Assembly: GCA_028293745.1 (NCBI GenBank)
Contig: JAQGOF010000018.1
Coordinates: forward strand, 1 to 64,000
DNA: 64,000 nt
Source of the DNA: Gammaproteobacteria bacterium
GTDB lineage: Bacteria > Pseudomonadota > Gammaproteobacteria > Steroidobacterales > Steroidobacteraceae
Direction of reading: 5' to 3'
The notes under the pieces are model-generated. The model made no database searches. It was given only the letters and a program-made list of their open reading frames with translations, and had not been told where the DNA came from. The stretch's first letter is position 1. Every line of letters starts with the position of its first letter. Position numbers and translations under genes: made by a program. Positions 1-9,279 of the stretch are shown here, piece after piece.

Positions 1-1
1 C

Positions 2-1084
2 GTGCTCGAGACGTTTGAGTTCGAAGAGCGCCGCGGAACCACCCGGCTCATGTTGGAGCCGGTTGGTGTCTGCGCCCTGATCACGCCGTGGAACTGGCCG
101 ATCAACCAGGTGGCGGCCAAGGTGGTACCCGCGCTGGCGGCGGGTTGTACCATGGTCCTGAAGCCATCCGAATTCGCGCCGTTCAGTGCCATTGTCTGGG
201 CCGAGGTCATGCACGAAGCCGGCGTCCCCGCGGGCGTGTTCAATCTCCTCAATGGAACAGGCATCGAGGTGGGTGCCGCGCTTGCTTCCCATCCGGACGT
301 GGACATGGTGTCATTCACCGGCTCGACTCGAGCCGGCACCGAAGTTGCGAGGCTGGCGGCTCCCACGGTAAAGCGTGTTCACCAGGAGCTCGGCGGCAAA
401 TCTCCCAACATCCTGTTGGACGATGCCGACTTCGCGAAGGCCGTGAAGGAGAGCGTCATGCACGTGTTCCAGAATTCCGGGCAGTCGTGCAACGCCCCCA
501 CGCGCATGCTGGTACCTGCGAATCGCCTGGCTGAAGTGGAGGCGCTTGCAAAGAAAGTTGCCGAAAAGGTGACTGTGGGCGATCCCACCTCACAGGACAC
601 CGAGATCGGGCCCGTCGTATCCAGTCTTCAGTTCGAGCGCGTCGAGGGCTTCATCGCCAAAGGTATCGCGGAGGGCGCAAAGCTCGTCGCGGGCGGTGAG
701 GGGCGGCCGGAGGGCTTGAGCAAAGGCTACTATGTGCGGCCGACGATCTTCTCGAATGTCAACAACGACATGGTGATCGCCCGCGAGGAGATCTTCGGGC
801 CCGTGTTGGCCATCCTTCCATACCGGGACGAGGAAGAGGCGATCAGGATCGCGAACGACACTCCCTACGGGCTTGCCGCCTACATCTGGTCAAATGACCT
901 TGCGCGCGCAGGCCGCGTTGGCCGGCGGATTCGCGCGGGCAGAGTCACGATCAATGGTGCGGCGGGTGACATGAACACGCCGTTCGGCGGCTTCAAGAAG
1001 TCGGGCAACGGCCGCGAGTGGGGCGAGCACGGCCTGCGCGACTTCCTCGAGGTCAAGGCGGTGCTCGGCGCCGAGGTCGCGTAG
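2..1084 (+). CDS. Aldehyde dehydrogenase, NAD(P)-dependent (5' end outside window)
   Basis: This is the C-terminal three quarters of an aldehyde dehydrogenase, which oxidises an aldehyde to a carboxylate with NAD(P)+. The visible 360 residues contain the substrate/cofactor core TPWNWP (29-34), the Rossmann motif FTGSTRAG (105-112), the general base Glu in QELGG (E129) and the nucleophilic Cys in GQSC (C163). The late EEIFGPV motif is also present. The family is about 480 residues long, so roughly 115 N-terminal residues lie to the left. Neighbours are a lactonase-type amidohydrolase, an aldo/keto reductase and an L-lactate dehydrogenase. In non-phosphorylating L-fucose/L-rhamnose degradation the end products are pyruvate with lactate or lactaldehyde, so a lactaldehyde substrate is plausible. 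The substrate is inferred from context and not visible in the sequence. Confidence 0.93.
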   Translation: MLETFEFEERRGTTRLMLEPVGVCALITPWNWPINQVAAKVVPALAAGCTMVLKPSEFAPFSAIVWAEVMHEAGVPAGVFNLLNGTGIEVGAALASHPDVDMVSFTGSTRAGTEVARLAAPTVKRVHQELGGKSPNILLDDADFAKAVKESVMHVFQNSGQSCNAPTRMLVPANRLAEVEALAKKVAEKVTVGDPTSQDTEIGPVVSSLQFERVEGFIAKGIAEGAKLVAGGEGRPEGLSKGYYVRPTIFSNVNNDMVIAREEIFGPVLAILPYRDEEEAIRIANDTPYGLAAYIWSNDLARAGRVGRRIRAGRVTINGAAGDMNTPFGGFKKSGNGREWGEHGLRDFLEVKAVLGAEVA

Positions 1085-1155
1085 GGCCTTGAACGGCCGC
1101 GGCGTTGGCTGATGTCGCGCCGGAGGGCACACCGCCGGCGAGGCTCGCGGCCGAC

Positions 1156-1989
1156 TCAACTCAGTCCATAAAATCCGCAGGCCGCGTCCCGGAACAGGGA
1201 CTGCAGCAGGATCCCTTCTGATTGCGCTGCCTGCATCGAGGTCTGTAACCAATCGCAGTAGCGGTCACCGCTATTGAGCAGCACAGGCCAGTCACTGCCC
1301 CACATGAGGCGATCCCGGAAAGAAGTCATGAGGACGCGCATGTACGGCTCGAGCCCGGCGCTAGAGGCTCCTGCAGCCTGCTCAGTCCGCAAGCCTGACA
1401 ACTTGCAGTAGAGGTTGGGAAACAGGCTGAGCTCGGCCAGTTGGGCCTGCCACGGCTCGATCTCGCTCGAGGGGATTCGAGGCTTGGCTCCGTGATCGAT
1501 GACTATCGGCAATTTCGGCCAGCGCCGCGCGAATTCCATCAGCATCGACAGGTGACGCGGCTGTATCAAGGCGTCGAAGCGCAAACCATGTTGGACCATT
1601 GCGTGCAGCGCCGGCTCGAGCTCTTGCCTCAGCAGCCACTGGGTGTCCTCGATCGCCTGCAGCATCGGCCTGATGCTCCGCAACTTGGGCTTACTCGCAA
1701 GCTCCGCAATCCGTGCGGGCGCCGAAGGCGATGCCAGATCCACCCAACCGGCGACCGCCCCGACAAGTGTCAAATCCGTAGCAAGCTCGAGCAGCCAATC
1801 GGTATCGCGGTCGTCAGGTTGCGACTGCACGAGCACGACGCTTTGGACATCCACTGTCGCGGTGGAGATAGCGTCCAGCATCTCGGCGAGGCCGAAGTCG
1901 CGATACAAAAGTGGCAACTCGGCCCCAGGCCATGTCTGGCCCGGACCTCCTATCCTCCAGAAATGTACGTGGGAATCGATGATCCTCAC
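1156..1989 (-). CDS. Amidohydrolase_2 family lactonase (L-fuconolactonase-like)
   Basis: The product is a TIM-barrel amidohydrolase of the sugar-lactone/2-pyrone hydrolase group (COG3618 type). The metal/catalytic landmarks are an N-terminal DSHVHFW (HxH), a mid-barrel VIDHGAKP histidine and MWGSDWPV near the C-terminus with the conserved Asp. From the GTG at 1989 the protein starts MRIIDSHVHFW, which matches the family start; an ATG at 2040 would add 17 residues that look non-coding and would cover the divergent promoter. The length of 277 residues is normal. The gene is divergent from an aldo/keto reductase, with a 12-bp palindrome between them. Together with that reductase and the L-lactate dehydrogenase it fits the lactonase step after sugar oxidation to the 1,5-lactone. 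The exact sugar is inferred. Confidence 0.87.
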   Translation of the reverse strand: MRIIDSHVHFWRIGGPGQTWPGAELPLLYRDFGLAEMLDAISTATVDVQSVVLVQSQPDDRDTDWLLELATDLTLVGAVAGWVDLASPSAPARIAELASKPKLRSIRPMLQAIEDTQWLLRQELEPALHAMVQHGLRFDALIQPRHLSMLMEFARRWPKLPIVIDHGAKPRIPSSEIEPWQAQLAELSLFPNLYCKLSGLRTEQAAGASSAGLEPYMRVLMTSFRDRLMWGSDWPVLLNSGDRYCDWLQTSMQAAQSEGILLQSLFRDAACGFYGLS

Positions 1990-2028
1990 AACGTGTTCCT
2001 GAGCGTATCTTCCGGCAATCAGGCAGCT

Positions 2029-2040
2029 GTGATATATCAC
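2029..2040. promoter_or_regulatory. Perfect 12-bp palindrome, candidate operator
   Basis: GTGATATATCAC reads identically on both strands. It lies between the GTG start of the amidohydrolase (1989, minus) and the ATG of the aldo/keto reductase (2055, plus), where a regulator could control both genes. Its AT-rich core contrasts with the GC-rich surroundings. It is similar in form to sites of GntR-type regulators, but no such regulator gene is in the window. Confidence 0.45.
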
Positions 2041-2054
2041 TCACCGCGAGTTAT

Positions 2055-3167
2055 ATGTCAATGCGGGCGCAGGAGGGACACGGATTGCTGATTGACAGTC
2101 TGCCGGGTGAACGCGCTAAGCAACTGGACCGGGAGACTTTCGGGTCGCTGGGATTCGGTGGAGCAACCCTCGGGAATCTTTATGCGCCCGTTCCGGACGA
2201 AGTCGCGCAGGATACTATTCGGGCGGCCGTGGAGATCGGTGTCCGATACTTCGATACGGCCCCGCATTATGGTTTCGGATTGAGCGAAAAGCGCCTCGGA
2301 ACAACTCTGCGCGAGCTCGATTCCGGGGGGCGATTGATCGTCTCGACCAAGGTGGGCCGCAAGCTCGCTCCCCGCACAGGCATCGATACAACGGTCCCTC
2401 GGCAAGGATTTGTCACGCCGGAACCGTACGAGAGCGAATTCGACTACACGTACGATTCCGTGATGCGCACCTATGAGGGCAGCCTTCGTCGCCTGCAACG
2501 CGAGCGGATCGACATTCTCTTTGTTCACGACATCGGCCGTGTGACGCACGGAGACAGTCATCCGAGCCGCTTCGCGGAATTCATGAATGGTGGCTACCGG
2601 GCCATGAGTGAACTGCGTACTTCCGGGGCCGTGGGCGCGATCGGAATTGGAGTGAACGAAACGCAGGTCTGCGAAGAGGCACTCGCACATGCAGACTTCG
2701 ATGTGGTGCTCCTGGCGGGCCGCTACACGCTTCTCGAGCAGGACGCGCTGGACACGTTCCTGCCGCTGTGCGAACGGCGTGGCGTTCGAATAGTTGTAGG
2801 GGGCCCCTACAACTCCGGCATTCTCGCAACAGGCGTCCGGCGGGCGGGCGCGGTCAACTACAACTACTCGGCCGCGCCGCAGGAAATCATCGCTCGCGCG
2901 GCCGCAATCGAATCGATTTGTGACGCGCACGCCGTACCGCTGCCCGCCGCGGCTCTGCAATTCCCCTTGAGTCATCCCCAGGTACTGACGGTGGTCCCGG
3001 GAATGGGCACGCGGGAGCAGGCCAGGCAGGCCGCTGATTATCTCAGGCGCCCGGTGCCGCAGGCATTGTGGGCCGAACTGCGCGCAGCCGGCTTGATCCG
3101 GCCGGATGCCCCGGTCCCGCCGGCCACCTCCAGTCCAACGCATGAGTGGCCGGAGTATTTCGACTGA
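2055..3167 (+). CDS. Aldo/keto reductase, aldose 1-dehydrogenase type (L-fucose dehydrogenase-like)
   Basis: This aldo/keto reductase of 370 residues probably oxidises an aldose at C1 to the lactone with NAD(P)+. The AKR tetrad can be seen: Asp and Tyr in YFDTAPHYGFG, Lys in STKVGR and His in LFVHDIG. The fold continues through GAIGIGVNE and the C-terminal cofactor-binding region VVPGMGT. The insert between the catalytic Lys and the DYTYDSV segment is typical of the L-fucose/D-threo-aldose dehydrogenase subgroup. It is divergent from the lactonase-like amidohydrolase and 29 bp upstream of the L-lactate dehydrogenase, with which it is probably co-transcribed. An alternative ATG lies two codons in (2061). 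Substrate assignment rests on the subgroup and neighbours. Confidence 0.88.
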   Translation: MSMRAQEGHGLLIDSLPGERAKQLDRETFGSLGFGGATLGNLYAPVPDEVAQDTIRAAVEIGVRYFDTAPHYGFGLSEKRLGTTLRELDSGGRLIVSTKVGRKLAPRTGIDTTVPRQGFVTPEPYESEFDYTYDSVMRTYEGSLRRLQRERIDILFVHDIGRVTHGDSHPSRFAEFMNGGYRAMSELRTSGAVGAIGIGVNETQVCEEALAHADFDVVLLAGRYTLLEQDALDTFLPLCERRGVRIVVGGPYNSGILATGVRRAGAVNYNYSAAPQEIIARAAAIESICDAHAVPLPAAALQFPLSHPQVLTVVPGMGTREQARQAADYLRRPVPQALWAELRAAGLIRPDAPVPPATSSPTHEWPEYFD

Positions 3168-3196
3168 CGGATCACGCCAGCCGCTAAACTAGCGGA

Positions 3197-4336
3197 ATGA
3201 TCATTTCCTCCACCCTCGATTTTCGCGAGGCGGCGCGACGGCGTCTGCCGCGATTTCTCTTCGACTACGCTGATGGCGGCGCAAACAGCGAACACACACT
3301 GCAGCGCAATGTGCTGGATCTGGCTGAAGTTGCGCTTCGGCAGAGAGTGCTGAAGGGGGGCGGTGAGGTCGACTTGAAGACGACTCTGTTCGGACACGAG
3401 CGGCCGCTACCCGTGATGCTGGGGCCTGTCGGAATTGCCGGCATGTTCCGCCGTCGCGGCGAGACTCAGGCGGCGCGAGCCGCCAAGGCCGCGGGGATTC
3501 CCTTTTGCCTGTCCACGGTGTCGCTCTGCTCGCTCGCGGAAGTTGTGAAAGCAACAGGCAGCGAGCACGTCTGGTTTCAACTCTATGTCATCCGCGACCG
3601 CGCGTTCATGCGCGATCTCATCGCGAATGCTCAGGCGGCAGGGGTTCAAGCGCTGGTATTCACCGTTGACATGCCAGTGCCCGGCGCGCGATACCGCGAT
3701 GCTCATTCGGGCATGTCGGGCCCGCAGGCTCCCCTGCGCAGAATCCTGCAGACAATCGGCAAACCCGGTTGGGCCTGGGACGTTGGGCTGCACGGCCGTC
3801 CTCATCGGCTGGGCAACCTGGAGCCCGTCCTGGGTAAGGCGAGTGGCCTGAATGACTACATGGGATGGCTCGGCTCCAATTTTGACCCCTCGATCGCCTG
3901 GAAGGACCTGGATTGGATTCGCGCCAGCTGGAAGGGGCCCCTCATCATCAAGGGAATCCTCGATCCCGAGGACGCGCGCGCCGCTGCCGATATCGGCGCT
4001 GACGGCATAGTCGTTTCCAACCATGGAGGCCGGCAACTCGACGGGGTGTTATCCAGCGCACGCGCTCTTCCTGCCATCGCGGATGCGGTTGGAGACCGGC
4101 TCACGGTATTGGCGGACTCCGGCATACGGTCCGGCCTTGATGTCGTTCGAATGTTGGCCCTGGGTGCCAGGGGTGTGCTTTTGGGGCGCGCGTGGCTGTT
4201 CGCTCTGGCCGCGCGCGGCGAGGCCGGCGTCGCTCAGTTACTCGAGCTGATTTCCCGCGAAATGCGGGTGGCGATGACGTTGACCGGCGCCCACAGCATT
4301 CCTGATATCAATCGCTCCAACCTGGCCCACTATTGA
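3197..4336 (+). CDS. lldD: FMN-dependent L-lactate dehydrogenase / alpha-hydroxy-acid oxidase
   Basis: The product is a FMN-dependent alpha-hydroxy-acid dehydrogenase of 379 residues that oxidises L-lactate or a related 2-hydroxy acid to the 2-keto acid, usually at the inner membrane with quinone as acceptor. It has the N-terminal [11 protein letters not shown] motif, the FMN region LSTVSLCS and WFQLYV, the catalytic stretch IIKGIL (Lys) followed by [10 protein letters not shown] (catalytic His and Arg), and the phosphate-binding DSGIRSG and GRAW segments. E. coli LldD is slightly longer (396). It follows the aldo/keto reductase by 29 bp. L-lactate is an end product of L-fucose oxidation, which supports its place here. 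It ends in a 7-bp convergent overlap with the dipeptidase gene. Lactate specificity is likely but not proven by sequence. Confidence 0.9.
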   Translation: MIISSTLDFREAARRRLPRFLFDYADGGANSEHTLQRNVLDLAEVALRQRVLKGGGEVDLKTTLFGHERPLPVMLGPVGIAGMFRRRGETQAARAAKAAGIPFCLSTVSLCSLAEVVKATGSEHVWFQLYVIRDRAFMRDLIANAQAAGVQALVFTVDMPVPGARYRDAHSGMSGPQAPLRRILQTIGKPGWAWDVGLHGRPHRLGNLEPVLGKASGLNDYMGWLGSNFDPSIAWKDLDWIRASWKGPLIIKGILDPEDARAAADIGADGIVVSNHGGRQLDGVLSSARALPAIADAVGDRLTVLADSGIRSGLDVVRMLALGARGVLLGRAWLFALAARGEAGVAQLLELISREMRVAMTLTGAHSIPDINRSNLAHY

Positions 4337-5670
4337 GCTGACTTCCTGTCGAGCTTCCTGTCGATCTCGAGTGTGGCATTCGATGGCGTCGTCGTTCCCA
4401 GGCGTCGGGCGACGGACTCCGCGTCGCGCATCACGCGCAGCAGATTGCCACCCGAGACTTTGACCAGGTCGTCGTGGGTCCAGCCGCGCTGCGCGAGCTC
4501 GGCGAGCAGGGCAGGGTACTTGTCCACGCCGTCGAGCCCCGTCGGCGTGTCCGGGATGCCGTCAAAGTCAGACCCCAATCCCACACAATCCTTGCCGGCC
4601 ACCCGGGCAACATACTCGATGTGGTCCGCCACCATGCCGAGCGTGACGAGGGGTTTCGGATGTGCGGCCAGCCATTGGGCCATGGCCGCGGCCGCCCGGT
4701 CAGGCTGGCCGATGAACAGTCCCGTAAAGGGTGGGGAGGCCTCGCGCGCCTTTTCCGCCGCAAGCTCGGCATCCCAGCGAGCCCGTTCCTGGGAAACATA
4801 ACCCGGAAAGAAGTTGACCATCACCACGCCGTGATTCTTCGCGACCAATGCGAGCACGTCATCCGGTACGTCACGCGGATGATCGATCAGCCCGCGCGCG
4901 CTGGAGTGGGAAAAGATCACGGGTGCCTGTGTCACTGCCAGCGCGTCCTTCATGGTCTGCGGCGCTACGTGGCTCAGGTCGACGAGCATTCCCATGCGGT
5001 TCATCTCGCCAACCACAGCCCGCCCGAACGCAGTCAAGCCATGATGAACGGGAGCATCGGTTGCAGAGTCCGCCCACGCTGTATTGGTCGAGTGGGTCAG
5101 TGTCATGTAGCGCGCACCGAGCGCATACATCTGGCGCAGGGTCGCCAGCGAGTTGTTGATCTGGTGTCCTCCTTCGATACCGATCAATGACGCAATGCGG
5201 TGAGCATGTTCGATCCGGACGATATCCGCTGCCGTGTAGGCCATCTCGAAATCAGCCGGATAGCGGGCCACCATGCGCTTCACCAGGTCAATCTGCTCGA
5301 GCGTCAGTTGCACCGCGGTGGCGTCCCGGGAATCAGTCGGAACCCACACCGACCAGAACTGTGCACCCACGCCGCCTGAGCGCAGGCGGGGAATGTCGGT
5401 CATGAGGGGTGTCTGGTCAGCGGGTGCGCTCGCTGCGCGGGGCAACAGCGCCGTATTTTGTTTGAGATCGACTGCATCGACATTCGAGGCAAACCGATCG
5501 CGAATCTCCCAGGGCAGATCGTTGTGCCCGTCGATAACGGGCATGTCCGCCAGCGCTTTCGCCACGACCGCGGCGTTTCCCGAGTCAGCCCGCGCCGCGG
5601 CAGAGCCTGTGATCAGGCCCACGGCGAAGGCCATCGTGGCGACGGTGAGTGCTGGGAGAATTCGCTTCAT
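4330..5670 (-). CDS. Exported membrane dipeptidase, peptidase family M19
   Basis: This 446-residue metallo-dipeptidase (renal dipeptidase family) cleaves dipeptides, including D-containing ones in many bacteria. A signal peptide with a hydrophobic core and AAARA-type end precedes the mature part, placing it in the periplasm. Zinc-ligand motifs are visible: [10 protein letters not shown] (HxD), GIEGGHQI (bridging Glu), [14 protein letters not shown] and [10 protein letters not shown]. The C-terminal part carries the usual VSGGNLLRV helix. The gene is monocistronic, convergent with lldD and divergent from the GGDEF-EAL gene. Nothing links it functionally to the sugar cluster. Confidence 0.93.
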   Translation of the reverse strand: MKRILPALTVATMAFAVGLITGSAAARADSGNAAVVAKALADMPVIDGHNDLPWEIRDRFASNVDAVDLKQNTALLPRAASAPADQTPLMTDIPRLRSGGVGAQFWSVWVPTDSRDATAVQLTLEQIDLVKRMVARYPADFEMAYTAADIVRIEHAHRIASLIGIEGGHQINNSLATLRQMYALGARYMTLTHSTNTAWADSATDAPVHHGLTAFGRAVVGEMNRMGMLVDLSHVAPQTMKDALAVTQAPVIFSHSSARGLIDHPRDVPDDVLALVAKNHGVVMVNFFPGYVSQERARWDAELAAEKAREASPPFTGLFIGQPDRAAAAMAQWLAAHPKPLVTLGMVADHIEYVARVAGKDCVGLGSDFDGIPDTPTGLDGVDKYPALLAELAQRGWTHDDLVKVSGGNLLRVMRDAESVARRLGTTTPSNATLEIDRKLDRKSAQ

Positions 5671-5828
5671 GGGTTGACCGCCAGGCGTAAGTGAATCGGC
5701 ACGAGAACTGTGTCACGCGGGGACTCATTTGCAGGACGGGGATTCGACCCCTGCCTCAGATTCAAGCCCCCCGGGCCGCTACGATAGTGGAACGACACTC
5801 GTCCCGTCTATCGCAACGCAACATTTCA

Positions 5829-8606
5829 GTGGACACGAATGTAACACCCGGGCCGCCACCCCGCCTGGCTACCGCACCCCGCTGGGTCGACAGGTTCTTT
5901 GTCGGACTCGTGGTCTATGCGAGCGTGTGCATCATCTGGATGCTGGCCGGAATTGGCGGCAAACAGGTCACGCATTTCGTCGGACTCCTGTCCGATGCGC
6001 CGGCGAACCTCGCGGCGGCGCTCCTGGCGCTGACCGCCGCGAGGCGGACCCCGTCCCGGCCGCTGCGGCAGGCCTGGACGTGCCTTTCGGTTGCGCTCCT
6101 GTTGTATCTGACCGGCACCGTCATCACCGTGAGCAGCTGGCTGCGGGGCGTGGACCCCTTTCCCGGACCCGCCGATTTGTTTTTCTGCGGCTTCTATCCC
6201 GCGATGTTGGTCGCAGCATTGCTGCTGATACGCGCAGCCGCCATCCGTGTGCCGTGGATCCAACTCTCCCTCGATGCGACCATCTTCGTGGTGGGGTTCG
6301 GGACGTTCTTCTGGTTCCTCGTAATCCGGCCCGCATCGTTGCATACGGAGGTCGATGCTCTCAAGCAGGCACTGAGCCAGGCCTACGCCGGGCTCGATTG
6401 TGTCGTGCTCCTGATGCTCGGGGTGCTACTGCTCACCGGCGCCGAGGGTCGGCGGATTCCGTTGTTGCTCATGACGGGATTCGCAACGATGTTTCTCGCC
6501 GACATCCTGTGGTCGCTCGCCAAGGTCGGCGGGTACTACGTTTCAGGCGACCTGCAGGATGTGCTGTATGTGGCATGCTATGTGCCGCTGGCTGCCGCGG
6601 CGCGCGAGCAGATGAGGGCGGGGGCGCGACCGCCCATGGTAATTTCCAACACGTCGGATACTCTGACGCGTTCGCTACCCTACGCCGCAATGCTGACGGC
6701 GTTTCTCGTGCTGGTCTATTTCAGCCGCGGTGAGATCGGTGGCCCGGCGGCCATGATGACCATGGTCGTGTTCACTCTCACGTTGCTCCTGATGGTGCGC
6801 CAGGGCGTCATTCTGCGCGGCGATGCGCTGGTGCGCGAGAAGCGCGCGGCTCGCATGGTCGAGGACCGGTACGCATCGCTGATTGCCAATGCCTCCGATG
6901 TCATCATGATTGTCGAGGCCGACGGCGCCTTGCGTTTCGTTTCCCCCGCCTGCGAGCGCACCCTGGGTTTCAGGCCAGAGGAAGTGACGGGAAAGAATCT
7001 TCTGGATGTCTGGGCTGGTCCGGACAGCGAGCGAGTGCGAGCGCTTCTGAATGAGATTGCCGCGACTCCCAGCGGAACTGTCGGCCCGGTCGAGCTGGTC
7101 ATCGAGCGCGGCACGACACGCCACGTTCTCGAGAGTGTCGGCAGCAATCTGACAGAGGATCCGGCTGTGCGCGGCCTGGCGCTCAACTTTCGCGACATCA
7201 GCGAGCGCAAAGCTCTCGAGGAACAGTTGCGGCAGATGGCCTTCCACGACCCGCTGACTCTGCTGGCCAACCGCACTCTGTTCAAAGATCGCGTGCAACA
7301 TGCCCTGACCCTGGCGCAGCGCGGCCACGGCCCGGTCGCGGTGCTGTTTCTCGATCTCGACAATTTCAAGACGATCAATGATTCACTGGGTCACGATGCC
7401 GGCGACCGTCTGTTGCAGGCCGTAGCCCAGCGCATCGTGAAGAATACCCGTGCGTCGGACACGGTAGCCCGGCTGGGAGGCGATGAATTTGCGGTCCTGC
7501 TCGAAAGAATCGCCACGCCCGGGGAGGTGGAGCGGCTCGCTGAATCGCTGATCGAGACGCTGGGCGCGCCGTTTGCCCTCAATGCCGTTGAGGTCAGAGT
7601 CGCGGCCAGCATCGGAGTGGCATTCTCCACTTCGGCCGCCGGCACCGAGTCGCTGCTCGGCAACGCAGACATAGCCATGTACCACGCCAAGGCGGCAGGT
7701 AAGAGCCGCTACGCAGTCTTCGAGCCGCAAATGCAGGATGTGTTGCACGAGCGGCTGCGTCTCGAGGCGGATATTGGACGCGCGCTCGCCGAACAGGAGT
7801 TCTTCCTCGAGTATCAGCCCATCGTGGATCTCGGCACGGGAAGCCTGCTCGGCGTAGAGGCGTTGGTTCGCTGGCGGCACCCCGAAGCGGGCATCCTGAT
7901 GCCGAGCCAGTTCATCTCGATCGCCGAGGAATGCGGCCAGATCGTCAAGCTGGGGCGCTGGGTGCTGATGGAGGCGTGCCGCGCCCTTTATTCGTGGCGA
8001 AGCTGCGTGGCAGGCGGAGCGGGATTGCGGGTTGCCGTAAATATCTCGGGGCGTCATCTGCAACACGGCGATCTGTTGCAGGATGTCGCGCAGGCGCTCT
8101 CGAGTTCCGGGCTGGAGGCCGCGAACCTGGTGATCGAGCTGACCGAAAGCACGATCATGTACAACACGGATGCCAACCTGGAGCGCCTGCAACAGTTGAA
8201 GGCGCTCGGCGTGCGGCTCGCCATCGACGACTTCGGTACCGGATATTCATCGCTGTCCTACCTGCACCGCTTCCCCATAGACATCCTGAAGATCGACCGC
8301 TCCTTCGTCAGCCGCCTCACCAATTCCGAGAACGGCCCCGAGCTGGCGCGCGCCGTCATTACGTTGGGCGAGACACTCGGACTGGACACGGTGGCGGAGG
8401 GCATCGAGCTCGAACCCCAGGTCGCCTCGCTCCTGGAGCTTGGTTGCGTCGCGGGTCAGGGGTTCCTGTTCGCCAAGGCAGGCACCCTGGAAGAGTTGTC
8501 AAACAGCTCCTTCGTAGCCCGCCGCAACGAGCACTGGACGGCTCGAGCGGCAGATGAGAATCTCTCCGCCACGGGGCGGTTCGAGGCACTCAACAAGAGG
8601 ACTTGA
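5829..8606 (+). CDS. Membrane PAS-GGDEF-EAL protein (cyclic di-GMP turnover)
   Basis: This large inner-membrane protein has about ten hydrophobic segments in the first 340 residues, then PAS (from about ASLIANASDVIMIVEADG), GGDEF and EAL domains. The GGDEF signature is intact (RLGGDEF at about 7476-7490), as are the downstream AGDR and ASIGVA segments. The EAL signature is intact too (GVEALVRW at about 7854), followed by NISGRHL, DDFGTGYSSL and DILKIDRSF. Both diguanylate cyclase and phosphodiesterase activities are therefore possible. The frame stays open to a GTG at 5691, but the first 46 residues look non-coding; the GTG at 5829 gives an N-terminus that leads straight into the first membrane span. 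No ribosome-binding site decides between them. It is a single gene with no operon partner. Confidence 0.93.
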   Translation: MDTNVTPGPPPRLATAPRWVDRFFVGLVVYASVCIIWMLAGIGGKQVTHFVGLLSDAPANLAAALLALTAARRTPSRPLRQAWTCLSVALLLYLTGTVITVSSWLRGVDPFPGPADLFFCGFYPAMLVAALLLIRAAAIRVPWIQLSLDATIFVVGFGTFFWFLVIRPASLHTEVDALKQALSQAYAGLDCVVLLMLGVLLLTGAEGRRIPLLLMTGFATMFLADILWSLAKVGGYYVSGDLQDVLYVACYVPLAAAAREQMRAGARPPMVISNTSDTLTRSLPYAAMLTAFLVLVYFSRGEIGGPAAMMTMVVFTLTLLLMVRQGVILRGDALVREKRAARMVEDRYASLIANASDVIMIVEADGALRFVSPACERTLGFRPEEVTGKNLLDVWAGPDSERVRALLNEIAATPSGTVGPVELVIERGTTRHVLESVGSNLTEDPAVRGLALNFRDISERKALEEQLRQMAFHDPLTLLANRTLFKDRVQHALTLAQRGHGPVAVLFLDLDNFKTINDSLGHDAGDRLLQAVAQRIVKNTRASDTVARLGGDEFAVLLERIATPGEVERLAESLIETLGAPFALNAVEVRVAASIGVAFSTSAAGTESLLGNADIAMYHAKAAGKSRYAVFEPQMQDVLHERLRLEADIGRALAEQEFFLEYQPIVDLGTGSLLGVEALVRWRHPEAGILMPSQFISIAEECGQIVKLGRWVLMEACRALYSWRSCVAGGAGLRVAVNISGRHLQHGDLLQDVAQALSSSGLEAANLVIELTESTIMYNTDANLERLQQLKALGVRLAIDDFGTGYSSLSYLHRFPIDILKIDRSFVSRLTNSENGPELARAVITLGETLGLDTVAEGIELEPQVASLLELGCVAGQGFLFAKAGTLEELSNSSFVARRNEHWTARAADENLSATGRFEALNKRT

Positions 8607-8691
8607 AGCCCGCCGTGAAGATCGTAAGACGGGTGCCCCATGCAACGGATGCCAACAAGAACAGGGCAGCCGGAGGCGCGCAGACCGCCGC

Positions 8692-9237
8692 TCAGTTCTT
8701 CTGCTTCACCTTCATGACAACACCATTGCTGCCCGAGAGCCAGAAAGATCCCATCTCCCTGTCAATCGACACGGCCTCGCCCGCGTGCAGGTTCACATCG
8801 GCCGAGGCTACCTGGATCTGCTGCCACACCTGGTCGTTGTCGAGATGCACGACCAGGGCGTCGGGAAAATTCTCGATGCTGACGATTCGCGCCGACGTAT
8901 GCCGCGGTGGTTTGGCCGGGGCAGCGGGTGCGGCGGGGGTGGCGGGCGCAGCAGCGCCAACAGGCGCAGCAGCAGCCCCAATGGGAGAAGCAGCAGTGGC
9001 AGGGGGCACCTGCTTCGCGCCACCGGTTGATGGTTGGTCGCTGTAACGCGCGAGCTCCCTGTCGAAGCAGATGAGACGCTTGAGCGAATCCGTTTCGAGG
9101 GTGCAGGCGCGGATGCTCGCGGGTACCGACTCGGCACGTGCGGCAGGCGCCAGTGCGAGCGCATAGATCAGCGCCGCACACAGAGGTACTTTCCGCGGTA
9201 GCGCTGCCACGGTCCTGCTCCAATCTGGTTGAGGCAT
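8692..9237 (-). CDS. Exported protein of unknown function with Ala/Pro-rich linker
   Basis: This is a 181-residue hypothetical protein. A signal peptide (basic start, hydrophobic core, APAARAES end) is followed by a short Cys-containing segment, CTLETDSLKRLICFDREL, which resembles the N-terminal segment of many exported proteins. A linker of about 30 residues made almost only of Ala, Pro and Thr follows, then a compact C-terminal domain of about 65 residues rich in beta pattern (DALVVHLDNDQVW, GEAVSIDREMGSFWL). It lies 42 bp after the DUF4198 gene on the same strand and may be the last gene of that operon. No function can be assigned. Confidence 0.72.
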   Translation of the reverse strand: MPQPDWSRTVAALPRKVPLCAALIYALALAPAARAESVPASIRACTLETDSLKRLICFDRELARYSDQPSTGGAKQVPPATAASPIGAAAAPVGAAAPATPAAPAAPAKPPRHTSARIVSIENFPDALVVHLDNDQVWQQIQVASADVNLHAGEAVSIDREMGSFWLSGSNGVVMKVKQKN

Positions 9238-9279
9238 GCAAAGTCTCCGGATGCTTCGGCTCGAAGAGTACCACCCCCT

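Noticed and set aside
2058-3143. 361-codon minus-strand open frame opposite the aldo/keto reductase
   Set aside because: Antisense shadow; the plus strand encodes the AKR tetrad.
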